Shown: positions 56,223-64,000 of the stretch, piece after piece
How positions within the stretch are numbered: the stretch's first letter is position 1
Layout: each line of letters opens with the position of its first letter
Assembly: GCF_020687825.1 (NCBI RefSeq)
Contig: NZ_JAJEWP010000006.1
Coordinates: forward strand, 186,001-250,000
Origin: Fluctibacter halophilus
GTDB lineage: Bacteria; Pseudomonadota; Gammaproteobacteria; Enterobacterales; Alteromonadaceae
Length of the DNA: 64,000 nt
Direction of reading: 5' to 3'
Made by a program: the position numbers and the translations under genes
The notes under the pieces: generated by a model
Seen by the model: only the letters and a program-made list of their open reading frames with translations
What the model was told of the DNA's origin: nothing
The model's database searches: none

Positions 56223-57107
56223 ATGTCAGGGTGTTGTCCAGTGGTACGATGGTTGTTATTGATGGTGTTTGTCGTCGTTGGCAGTGCTGCTTATGCTGAC
56301 AATGGGCTGCGCACGGTCTACTACCCGGTGCCGTCCAACCTGGAAGACAAGCGCAGTCAGTACCCCGAAGAACTGCTGTCACTGTTATTGACTCAACAGC
56401 AAGGGTTTAAACCGCAAGCGGTTTATTTTACCCACACCCAGGACAGGGCATTGCGCTTGCTGGAAAAGCAACAACTCGATGTAATGTGGAGCGGTGTGGA
56501 TGACACTCGCCTGCAACGTTTTAGGGCCATTCGCTATCCACTGACCAAAGGTCTGTTGGGCTACCGATTACTGATGGTGAACCGTGGCTCTGCGCTGGCA
56601 ACCGGCAAGGCGTTCGATTTGACTAACCTGCGCTTCGGTCAGGGTGCCGGATGGCCAGACACACACATTCTGCGCCACAACGGCCTTACGGTGATCACCG
56701 CCACCACTTATCAGGGATTGTTTTCAATGCTGGCTGCCCAGCGCTTCGATGCCTTTCCCCGCGCAGTGTCTGAAGTCTGGCTGGAATTGAATGCGCCAGG
56801 TAACCAACGCTTCACGGTCAACGATAGCGTGGCGTTGTACTACCCATACGCCTTGTTTTTCTACGTCCGCAAGGATGATGAGGAACTGGCTGACGCGTTG
56901 CAGCAGGGATTTGAGCGGATCATCGCCTCCGGCGCGTTTGAAAAAGCCTTTCACCACTGGCACGGTGAAGATCTGTTACGGGCGAACCTGTCGGGACGGC
57001 AACTGCTGATGCTGGACAATCCATCTTTTCAAATTGCGCCCCATGAGCGGGAACGTTATCTGTTGCCTAACCATCTCACCGGCACCACCCAGCCTTTAAC
57101 CCCTTAA
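56223..57107 (+). CDS. Periplasmic solute-binding-like protein (SBP_bac_3 type)
   Basis: The product is 294 aa from the ATG at 56223, which puts a signal peptide (VVRWLLLMVFVVVGSAAYA) at the N-terminus; the frame is open to 56166. The body resembles type-3 extracellular solute-binding folds (LRTVYYPVP near the start, LEKQQLDVMWSGVDDTR, LTKGLLGYRLLMVN, ALFFYVRKDDEELADALQQGFERII). No transporter permease is adjacent and no second domain is present. It may be an orphan sensor or a diverged family member. It overlaps the convergent folA by 4 bp. Confidence 0.78.
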   Translation: MSGCCPVVRWLLLMVFVVVGSAAYADNGLRTVYYPVPSNLEDKRSQYPEELLSLLLTQQQGFKPQAVYFTHTQDRALRLLEKQQLDVMWSGVDDTRLQRFRAIRYPLTKGLLGYRLLMVNRGSALATGKAFDLTNLRFGQGAGWPDTHILRHNGLTVITATTYQGLFSMLAAQRFDAFPRAVSEVWLELNAPGNQRFTVNDSVALYYPYALFFYVRKDDEELADALQQGFERIIASGAFEKAFHHWHGEDLLRANLSGRQLLMLDNPSFQIAPHERERYLLPNHLTGTTQPLTP

Positions 57108-57595
57108 CGCTGACGCTCAAGGGTTTCAAAGCGGTAGGCGTAAGGGTTTTTGTCATCCGCCTCGTGGTGTTCCTGCTCGACACAGGCCCATGTCGCCACA
57201 GCCTGATAGTCTGGGAAGTGGGTATCACCGTCCACATCAAGGGCAATGTGGGTCAGGTACAGTCTGTCCGCCCGGGGTAGCAGCGCGGCATAGATTGCAC
57301 CACCACCAATGATCATGACTTCGTCTTCATTAGCGACCAATGTCAGGGCGGTATCGATGTCATTTACCACTTCGGCATCGGCCAGGGTGTAGCTGCTATC
57401 GCGACTGATCACCACATTCCGTCGGCCAGGTAACGCACGGCCAATCGATTCGTAGGTCTTGCGCCCCATCAGCACAGGCTTTCCCAGGGTAACACGTTTA
57501 AAATGGGCCAGATCTGCCGGCATGTGCCAGGGCATGTCATTGTCTTTACCAATCACTCGTCCACGAGCCATGGCTGCGATCATTGAGAGTTTCAT
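57104..57595 (-). CDS. folA: Dihydrofolate reductase
   Basis: This 163-aa enzyme reduces dihydrofolate to tetrahydrofolate. Motifs are MIAAMARGRVIGKDNDMPWH (catalytic Asp in the DMPWHMPAD region), LMGRKTYESIGRALPGR and MIIGGGAIYAALLP. It complements the ThyA-type thymidylate synthase encoded at 26.7 kb, which produces dihydrofolate. The start at 57595 has no clear Shine-Dalgarno. Confidence 0.95.
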   Translation of the reverse strand: MKLSMIAAMARGRVIGKDNDMPWHMPADLAHFKRVTLGKPVLMGRKTYESIGRALPGRRNVVISRDSSYTLADAEVVNDIDTALTLVANEDEVMIIGGGAIYAALLPRADRLYLTHIALDVDGDTHFPDYQAVATWACVEQEHHEADDKNPYAYRFETLERQR

Positions 57596-57685
57596 CGGAG
57601 ATTACTGCACCGTAAGTCGTTCGTGGCCTGCAACGCTAATCAAAGCGGCCTCACAACGCAAGCATCGCGGGGCAATCAGCATAAA

Positions 57686-57710
57686 AAAAGCCGGTAAAAC
57701 CGGCTTTTCG

Positions 57711-57711
<1 letters not shown>
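57686..57711 (-). terminator. Terminator of obgE
   Basis: The stem AAAAGCCGGT/ACCGGCTTTT has a short loop and a run of seven T on the minus strand. It overlaps the very end of the obgE coding region. Confidence 0.85.
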
Positions 57712-58883
<1,172 letters not shown>

Positions 58884-58974
58884 TTACCTCAACCTCGAAA
58901 TACCTGATTGGATCAAAATACCATTAAAGCACAGACTGCTGGGGTCTGCTTGCCAGCCATGGTTACTGGCAACA

Positions 58975-59000
58975 AAAAGCCCCGCGGATGCGGGGCTTTT
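58975..59000 (-). terminator. Terminator of rpmA
   Basis: The perfect 11-bp stem AAAAGCCCCGC/GCGGGGCTTTT with a 4-nt loop is followed by T residues on the minus strand, 22 bp after the rpmA stop. Confidence 0.88.
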
Positions 59001-59021
59001 CACATCGATTAGATCGACTGC

Positions 59022-59279
59022 TTATTCAGCAACGATGCTGACGAATTTACGGTTCTTAGGACCTTTGGTCTCGAACTGTACTTTACCGTCAGTCAGGGCG
59101 AACAAAGTGTGGTCTTTACCTACACCCATGTTGTCGCCGGCGTGGAACTTAGTGCCACGTTGACGAACAATGATGTTGCCCGCTAATACAGACTCACCAC
59201 CGAAACGCTTTACACCCAAGCGTTTGCTTTCTGAGTCACGACCGTTGCGAGTACTACCACCCGCCTTTTTATGTGCCAT
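59022..59279 (-). CDS. rpmA: 50S ribosomal protein L27
   Basis: This 85-aa protein has the N-terminus [21 protein letters not shown] and the motif [15 protein letters not shown] diagnostic of L27, whose N-terminal tail reaches the peptidyl-transferase centre. An AGGAG ribosome-binding site supports the start. It lies 16 bp after rplU. Confidence 0.97.
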   Translation of the reverse strand: MAHKKAGGSTRNGRDSESKRLGVKRFGGESVLAGNIIVRQRGTKFHAGDNMGVGKDHTLFALTDGKVQFETKGPKNRKFVSIVAE

Positions 59280-59295
59280 CTGTTCGTACTCCTAC

Positions 59296-59607
59296 TTAAG
59301 CTTTAATACCAGTGATCTTCACTTCAGTGAACCACTGACGGTGACCCATTTGCTTACGAGAATGCTTACGACGACGGAACTTGACGATATTCACTTTATC
59401 GCCACGACCGTGAGTAACTACTTCAGCAGTTACCTTGCCGCCATTCACATAAGGGGTACCAATCTTGATATCGTCACCGTTGCTAACCATCAAGATGTTA
59501 TCGAATTCAACAGTGTCGCCAGGGGCAACTTCGATCTTCTCCAGACGAACGGTTTGGCCTTCGGCCACACGGTGTTGTTTACCACCACTTTGGAAAACCG
59601 CGTACAT
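59296..59607 (-). CDS. rplU: 50S ribosomal protein L21
   Basis: The product is 103 aa from the ATG at 59607, which has a GGAG ribosome-binding site and the expected N-terminus [14 protein letters not shown]; the frame is open upstream to 59646. The C-terminal [19 protein letters not shown] motif of L21 is present. It is the first gene of rplU-rpmA. Confidence 0.97.
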   Translation of the reverse strand: MYAVFQSGGKQHRVAEGQTVRLEKIEVAPGDTVEFDNILMVSNGDDIKIGTPYVNGGKVTAEVVTHGRGDKVNIVKFRRRKHSRKQMGHRQWFTEVKITGIKA

Positions 59608-59659
59608 ACTAAACTCCGCTCTGCGTACTATGACGCTACAATTCAAAAACAGGGCGCGA

Positions 59660-59688
59660 ATTGTACGGCAAGTGCCCTATTGCCGCAA
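59660..59688 (-). promoter_or_regulatory. Sigma-70 promoter of rplU-rpmA
   Basis: On the minus strand TTGCGG (complement of 59683-59688) and TACAAT (complement of 59660-59665) are separated by exactly 17 bp. The predicted start is about 45 nt before the rplU ATG, and the discriminator following TACAAT is G+C-rich (TCGCGCCC), as is usual for stringently controlled ribosomal genes. Confidence 0.72.
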
Positions 59689-59836
59689 GCCCAAAATTTG
59701 ATTTTTTTGGTTAAAATTCCAGCGCCGTCGGCCAGGGTAAGGATTTTCTCGTCAGGGTGACTGGATACCGTGGTCAATTTCTGTAAAAATCCGTGCCATT
59801 CATACAGCAACCGTGATGTTGAGTGAGCCAGGCAGT

Positions 59837-60808
59837 ATGCAACTCGAACAGATCCGCCAGCTAGCCGACGCCGACATGCAAAGCGTCAACCAGTTGATCC
59901 AGCAACAGGTCGCCTCCGACGTGGCACTGATCAATCAACTCGGTTTCTACATCGTCAACAGTGGCGGTAAGCGTTTGCGCCCGCTGCTCACCGTGCTCGC
60001 CGCCCGTGCGGTTGGGATCCAGTCAGATCAACATCACACCCTGGCCGCGATCATTGAGTTTATTCATACCGCCACCCTGTTGCATGACGACGTGGTCGAC
60101 GAATCCACCATGCGCCGGGGCCGGGAAACGGCCAACGCCGTCTTTGGTAACCAGGCCAGCGTATTGGTAGGTGACTTTTTATATACCCGATCCTTTCAGA
60201 TGATGGTCAGTCTGGATCGCATGCGTGTCATGGCGATCCTGTCGGATGCCACCAACGTGATTGCCGAAGGGGAAGTGATGCAGTTGATGAACTGCAACGA
60301 CCCCGACACCACCGAAGCCCGGTACATGGACGTGATCTACAGTAAGACCGCTCGACTGTTCGAAGCAGCAACCCAACTGGCAGCGGTTTTGTCCGATCAG
60401 ACTCCGGCGATTGAGCAGGCCATGCAAGACTACGGCAAATACCTGGGTACGGCATTCCAGCTGGTTGACGACATTCTCGATTACGCCGCCGATGCCGACG
60501 AGATGGGCAAGAACGTGGGTGACGATCTAGCCGAAGGTAAACCAACATTGCCGCTGCTGTATGCCATGTGGCACGGCACGCCCGAACAGGCCGCATTGAT
60601 CCGTGATGCCATCGAGCACAACAACGGCATGGATCACCTCGATGCGATCCTTGCTGCCATGCACAGCACCGGTGCGCTGGAGTACACCAAGCAAAAGGCC
60701 TTGCAGGCCGCCCAGCAAGCCATTGATGCGCTGGCCCCCCTGCCGGAATCAGACTACAAACAAGCACTGATTGGGCTGGCACACATTTCGGTTGAACGGG
60801 CCAGCTAA
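59837..60808 (+). CDS. ispB: Octaprenyl diphosphate synthase
   Basis: This 323-aa trans-prenyltransferase makes the ubiquinone side chain. The two Asp-rich motifs are LLHDDVVDES and LVDDILDYAAD. I chose the ATG at 59837 because MQLEQIRQLADADMQ aligns with the E. coli IspB N-terminus; starts at 59813 and 59816 would add seven or eight residues. It is divergent from rplU, the conserved arrangement. Confidence 0.95.
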   Translation: MQLEQIRQLADADMQSVNQLIQQQVASDVALINQLGFYIVNSGGKRLRPLLTVLAARAVGIQSDQHHTLAAIIEFIHTATLLHDDVVDESTMRRGRETANAVFGNQASVLVGDFLYTRSFQMMVSLDRMRVMAILSDATNVIAEGEVMQLMNCNDPDTTEARYMDVIYSKTARLFEAATQLAAVLSDQTPAIEQAMQDYGKYLGTAFQLVDDILDYAADADEMGKNVGDDLAEGKPTLPLLYAMWHGTPEQAALIRDAIEHNNGMDHLDAILAAMHSTGALEYTKQKALQAAQQAIDALAPLPESDYKQALIGLAHISVERAS

Positions 60809-60828
60809 CGCACATTTCGCACGGTCAC

Positions 60829-60857
60829 AAAAAGCCGCCTGAGGGCGGCTTTTTTTA
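60829..60857. terminator. Bidirectional terminator between ispB and a membrane-protein gene
   Basis: The stem AAAAGCCGCC/GGCGGCTTTT with a TGAG loop has A/T-runs on both sides and sits between convergent genes. Confidence 0.9.
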
Positions 60858-60860
60858 TGC

Positions 60861-61523
60861 CTATAGGTGCGCCTTGAGCCGCACTTCCGCCAGATAACAG
60901 ATCGTTTTGAGCACCAGCGCGTATTGCAGGGTCAACAGACACACCGCCGTCGCCGGGCCAATCACCTCACGAAACACCTCAGGCTCGACATTAGACGCGA
61001 TCGCAATGGCACCGGTGACGACCCCGAAAAAGCCCATCAACAGCCCGGCATTGCCCAGCACCTGAAAAAAGCGCGCCCTGGCCAACATGGCTGATTGATC
61101 TGCAACGATCTGGCCATTGAGCAGTTGAGCCAGCGCGTTGCGGGGAGTGCCGGCGGGTACCGAACACCAGGCGATCAGAATTGCCGGAGGTAATACGATC
61201 AATAAACTGGGCAGGTTAATGAACATGCTCAGACCGCCGCTGAGCCATAAACTCATCAACACCACCGCGACAATCACGGCAACCGAGATAACAAACATCA
61301 TCACTCCTCGTTGGGTTTTCAGTGCAAACCGCAGTGCAATATCCAGCACCTGCTGTAAAAGCCAGACATTGGCCGTCGCCGGATGGGTCTGGTGCTGTTG
61401 TTGATACGCTTCGGTAACATCGCCGCTGATTGCATCGTTAAGCGCATCGGGCAACGACCAGTCCAGTATCACCTGGTAGATACGTGGAAGCTGCCGTACG
61501 TGTTGAAGTTTGTGATCAGCCAT
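60861..61523 (-). CDS. Four-helix membrane protein paired with a PadR regulator
   Basis: This 220-aa protein has a cytoplasmic N-terminal part (~1-70) and four transmembrane helices in two hairpins (~74-120 and ~165-215). The second pair (FQVLGNAGLLMGFFGVVTGAIAIAS) vaguely recalls MotA/TolQ proteins, but no partner is present. I do not recognise the family. Its ATG overlaps the end of the PadR gene by 8 bp, an arrangement common for PadR-controlled membrane proteins. Confidence 0.72.
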   Translation of the reverse strand: MADHKLQHVRQLPRIYQVILDWSLPDALNDAISGDVTEAYQQQHQTHPATANVWLLQQVLDIALRFALKTQRGVMMFVISVAVIVAVVLMSLWLSGGLSMFINLPSLLIVLPPAILIAWCSVPAGTPRNALAQLLNGQIVADQSAMLARARFFQVLGNAGLLMGFFGVVTGAIAIASNVEPEVFREVIGPATAVCLLTLQYALVLKTICYLAEVRLKAHL

Positions 61524-61866
61524 GTCCCGGGGCCCCTCGCAACATATCGAGCCCTTCCGCCAGGGTGCGCAGATTACGCAGGCTGGCCTTTAATGCCGAC
61601 TGGCCCTGAGCGGTGACCGAATAGTACTTCTTCGCCCTGCCGCCGCGCTGCGCAGTGGCTTCACCCATCTGACTTGTCACCAGCCCCTTGTCTTCCAGAC
61701 GCGCCAGGGTGGTGTACAGGGCACCGATGGCCACATCCCGATGTATCTGCGCTAACAGGGTCTGGCGTATCTCCACGCCATAGCTGCGATTGCCAACCCG
61801 CAGAATGCTTAGCAATACGGTCTGCTCAAATTCACCCAACGGGCGCTGTTGTGTGTCCATGTCCAC
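61516..61866 (-). CDS. PadR-family transcriptional regulator
   Basis: This 116-aa protein has a winged helix of the PadR type: LGEFEQTVLLSILRVGNRSYGVEIRQTL, then VAIGALYTTLARLEDKGLV, then the wing GGRAKKYYSVTAQGQ. It lacks the longer C-terminal dimerisation helix and belongs to the short PadR-s2 type. It probably represses itself and the overlapping membrane-protein gene. Palindromes of the ACTA-n-TAGT type lie just upstream. Confidence 0.9.
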   Translation of the reverse strand: MDMDTQQRPLGEFEQTVLLSILRVGNRSYGVEIRQTLLAQIHRDVAIGALYTTLARLEDKGLVTSQMGEATAQRGGRAKKYYSVTAQGQSALKASLRNLRTLAEGLDMLRGAPGHG

Positions 61867-61880
61867 TCCACCTCATTTCA

Positions 61881-61927
61881 ACTACAATTTAGTACAAATA
61901 AAGAACCGATTACAACTACTTTGTAGT
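61881..61927. promoter_or_regulatory. Candidate PadR operators
   Basis: Two related inverted repeats, ACTA-CAATT-TAGT (61881-61893) and ACTAC-TTT-GTAGT (61915-61927), lie 15-60 bp upstream of the PadR start. They also lie in the gap before the divergent amidohydrolase gene, so both directions could be controlled. Confidence 0.5.
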
Positions 61928-62029
61928 AGTATCAATAATCGCGACGTTGGCAGACTTGGTCGCAATTCCACCCACGCAGGTCGTACTGGTCTACACTTGT
62001 AGCACCCCGACTACCACAGGATTGGTTAC

Positions 62030-63487
62030 ATGGCCGACGCTCCCGTACTGCCGATTAAGTTTGATAGCACCTCCAACGGCGAATTCGTTCCACCTACCCT
62101 CAGCCAGCGTGAACAACAGATCAACGCGCTGGCACAGGACACCCTCGATACCAATGCGCGCCACCTGGGGCTGTCACGGCGACAGTTTTTGCTCACCAGC
62201 AGTGCTGCGGCGGCTACCCTGTTGTGTGCCAATCAGGTCAACGCCGCCCATGGCCTGACCGGCGGTTTCTATGCGCTGGCGTCAGACAGTGGCGTGGAGA
62301 CCGGGCTTGCCGATCAGACCCTGCAGGGGGACGAGTTTATCTTTGACATTCAGGGCCATTTCGTCGACCCCAACGGTCGCTGGCTGAACAGCGTACCCGA
62401 TGGCGCCAGACCCTTTTCCGGCCTGCCCAATGCGGCCTGTGGACTGGCCGACGCGCCGGGCGAGCGCAGTTATCTGCAATGCCTGGGGCCGGAGCAATTT
62501 CTGAAAGATGTGTTTATGGACAGCGACACCCAGATGATGGTGTTGTCGTTTGTGCCGTCCCGTCGCGAGTCAGAACCGCTGACCATCGAAGAAGCCGATG
62601 CCACCCGCCAGATCGTTGAATCACTGGACGGCGATCATCGCTTATTGTTGCACGGGCGAGTTAACCCCAATCAGGATGGTGATTTGCAGGGCATGGATGA
62701 ACTGGCAGAACGCTGGAAGGTCAGCGCGTGGAAAACCTACACCCAGTGGGGACCGAGCGGTCAGGGGTTCTACCTGGACGATGACGTCGGTCTGGCCTTT
62801 ATCGAAAATGCCCGCCGCCTGGGGGTCAACAACATCTGCATCCACAAGGGGATCCCGTTTGGGGCGCAGTCCTATGAGCACAGCCTGTGTACGGATATCG
62901 GTCGTGTGGCAAAACGCTTTCCCGACGTCAACTTCATCATCTACCACAGCGGTTTCGATCCCCAGGTCACCGAGACCGCCTACGCCCCGGATGCCAACAA
63001 AGCCGGCGTCGATTCACTGGTCACCTCTCTGCTGGAAAACGGCATCGCACCGAACAGCAACGTGTATGCCGAGCTGGGCTCAACCTGGCGGTTCGTGATG
63101 CGTCACCCGGAGCAGGCCGCTCATTTGCTCGGTAAGCTGCTTAAATACGTCGGTCATGACAATGTACTGTGGGGCACCGACAGCATCTGGTATGGGTCGC
63201 CACAGGATCAGATACAGGCCTTCCGCGCCTTTCAGATCAGCGAGGCATTTCAGCAACAACATGGTTATCCGGCACTCACCGCCGAGTTAAAGCGTAAAGT
63301 GTTCGGCCTCAACGCCACGGTGCCCTACAAGGTCGATACGCCCAAGATCAGTGCACAGCTACAGCGCGATAACATTGCCCGCTCACGGGCCAACTATGCC
63401 AACAACCCGCAACCCCATTTTCAAACCTACGGGCCAAAAACACGGCGTGAATTTCTCAATCTGATGCGTTGGGAACAGCAGGGATAA
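62030..63487 (+). CDS. Tat-exported amidohydrolase-family protein
   Basis: This 485-aa protein has an unusually long N-terminus (~48 residues) before a twin-arginine signal (LSRRQFLLTSSAAAATLL) with cleavage near VNAA. The mature part is an Amidohydrolase_2 TIM barrel with FDIQGHFVDPNG near the start, ICIHKGIPFG and FIIYHSGFDP in the middle, and LWGTDSIWYG near the end. The first metal-site His of the usual D-x-H-x-H is Gln (DIQGH). The substrate is unknown. It is divergent from the PadR gene. Confidence 0.83.
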   Translation: MADAPVLPIKFDSTSNGEFVPPTLSQREQQINALAQDTLDTNARHLGLSRRQFLLTSSAAAATLLCANQVNAAHGLTGGFYALASDSGVETGLADQTLQGDEFIFDIQGHFVDPNGRWLNSVPDGARPFSGLPNAACGLADAPGERSYLQCLGPEQFLKDVFMDSDTQMMVLSFVPSRRESEPLTIEEADATRQIVESLDGDHRLLLHGRVNPNQDGDLQGMDELAERWKVSAWKTYTQWGPSGQGFYLDDDVGLAFIENARRLGVNNICIHKGIPFGAQSYEHSLCTDIGRVAKRFPDVNFIIYHSGFDPQVTETAYAPDANKAGVDSLVTSLLENGIAPNSNVYAELGSTWRFVMRHPEQAAHLLGKLLKYVGHDNVLWGTDSIWYGSPQDQIQAFRAFQISEAFQQQHGYPALTAELKRKVFGLNATVPYKVDTPKISAQLQRDNIARSRANYANNPQPHFQTYGPKTRREFLNLMRWEQQG

Positions 63488-63489
63488 AG

Positions 63490-63517
63490 CGAAAACGCCC
63501 CCGACGACGCGGGGGCG
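63490..63517 (-). terminator. Terminator for the minus-strand gene at the right edge
   Basis: The stem CGCCCCCG/CGGGGGCG with a 6-nt loop is followed on the minus strand by TTTTCGC. It separates the convergent amidohydrolase gene and the edge gene. Confidence 0.75.
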
Positions 63518-63524
63518 GGCATGA

Positions 63525-64000
63525 TTAGCGCAGATCATCCCGTAGCGGACGATCCACCAGGCGTACAGGTGCAGATTGCTGCTCCAGCAACGCCAGTTGC
63601 TTCTGATCAAACAGACGTAAATGGCGCAGTGCATAAGGCGCCTGCAAACCACGCTGGGCCAGCAGTTCGCCATCAAACGGCATCACCAGTTCGCTGCGAC
63701 CGCTGTTCAGGCTTTGGGCCACATGGGTTTCCATCGCCGGTACCAGCGCGCCTTTGGCGTTGGTCGCGTACAGCACCGCGCGGGCTTCGAACCGACTCGG
63801 CGTGTTCACATCCACCTGCACCAGCGCACGGGGCTCGGCGCCCTGAACCAGTTGGGTGTCTGCCAGTGATGCGGTGGGTTGCCCGACACCGAAGGCCACT
63901 TTGGCCGAACGGCGAACGTTCAGACCATCCTGCTCGGTACGCACATCGACCCACACTTCCTGCAGTCCGTGGATAGGTGCCGGCAAAGACGCCATGGCCT
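63525..64000 (-). CDS. C-terminal part of an unrecognised (possibly DUF4785) protein, cut by window edge
   Basis: The frame is open from the right edge to a stop at 63525, giving at least 156 visible residues; an internal Met near 63995 is probably not the start. The sequence is beta-rich (VWVDVRTEQDGLNVRRSAKVAFGVG, ALVQVDVNTPSRFEARAVLYATN), like immunoglobulin-type domains of exported proteins, and ends LVDRPLRDDLR. DUF4785 is a guess from general appearance and could not be checked. Confidence 0.5.
   Translation of the reverse strand, partial: AMASLPAPIHGLQEVWVDVRTEQDGLNVRRSAKVAFGVGQPTASLADTQLVQGAEPRALVQVDVNTPSRFEARAVLYATNAKGALVPAMETHVAQSLNSGRSELVMPFDGELLAQRGLQAPYALRHLRLFDQKQLALLEQQSAPVRLVDRPLRDDLR

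Overview
The window reads as chromosome of a free-living gammaproteobacterium, most likely of the Alteromonadales/Alteromonadaceae type. The grounds are gene content and order: rapA-rluA, rppH-ptsP-lgt-thyA, ftsB-ispD-ispF-truD-surE-pcm-nlpD-rpoS, a divergent ygiF/ygiM pair, rplU-rpmA-obgE divergent from ispB, a mutH gene, and a TIGR03546/TIGR03545 pair. I could not run a taxonomic search. No rRNA, tRNA, CRISPR array, integrase or transposase was recognised.

Layout. 1-8.7 kb: an ion channel cut by the left edge, a PrsT-like TPR lipoprotein, DeaD helicase, siroheme synthase CysG, a transglutaminase-like periplasmic protein and a REC-GGDEF diguanylate cyclase. 8.9-21 kb: a PIN-PhoH ATPase, RapA and RluA, a membrane LytTR regulator divergent from an acyltransferase-3 protein, a DUF3530 protein, a small unknown protein, an AmpG-like permease, and a coupled REC-CheC / PAS-GGDEF pair. 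21.1-26.7 kb: an AT-rich island carrying a double-glycine bacteriocin (microcin-like) module. 26.7-32 kb: the conserved thyA-lgt-tauE-ptsP-rppH block on the minus strand. 32-45 kb: YhhN, MutH, an aldehyde dehydrogenase with an acetolactate-synthase-like enzyme, a YfhL ferredoxin, a CAP-domain protein with a membrane AraC regulator, YgiF, YgiM and PutA. 45-64 kb: LysE, TIGR03546/03545, the ftsB-to-rpoS block, Tpx, a solute-binding protein, FolA, Obg, L27, L21, IspB, a PadR pair, a Tat-dependent amidohydrolase and a gene cut by the right edge.

The most interesting part is the island at about 21.1-26.7 kb. On the minus strand it encodes an HlyD-type adaptor, then two tiny genes whose products (53 and 46 aa) share an almost identical 15-residue leader ending in GG, then a CPBP-type membrane protease, two small overlapping membrane proteins, and a C39-peptidase ABC exporter. 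This is a self-contained system for making, trimming and exporting a probable two-peptide bacteriocin, with several candidates for self-immunity. The outer-membrane partner (TolC-like) is not in the window.

The island is bounded by an imperfect direct repeat of the 3' end of thyA. The intact thyA lies on one side. On the other side, about 30 bp beyond the exporter gene, is a frameshifted remnant of the last ~70 ThyA codons plus the sequence just downstream of thyA. This suggests the module entered by recombination at the thyA 3' end.

Several regulatory sites can be read directly: a perfect FNR-type box upstream of the YfhL ferredoxin, a 21-bp palindrome between a good promoter and the start of putA (whose product lacks the DNA-binding domain of E. 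coli PutA), palindromes upstream of the PadR, LytTR/acyltransferase and other genes, and about ten intrinsic terminators.
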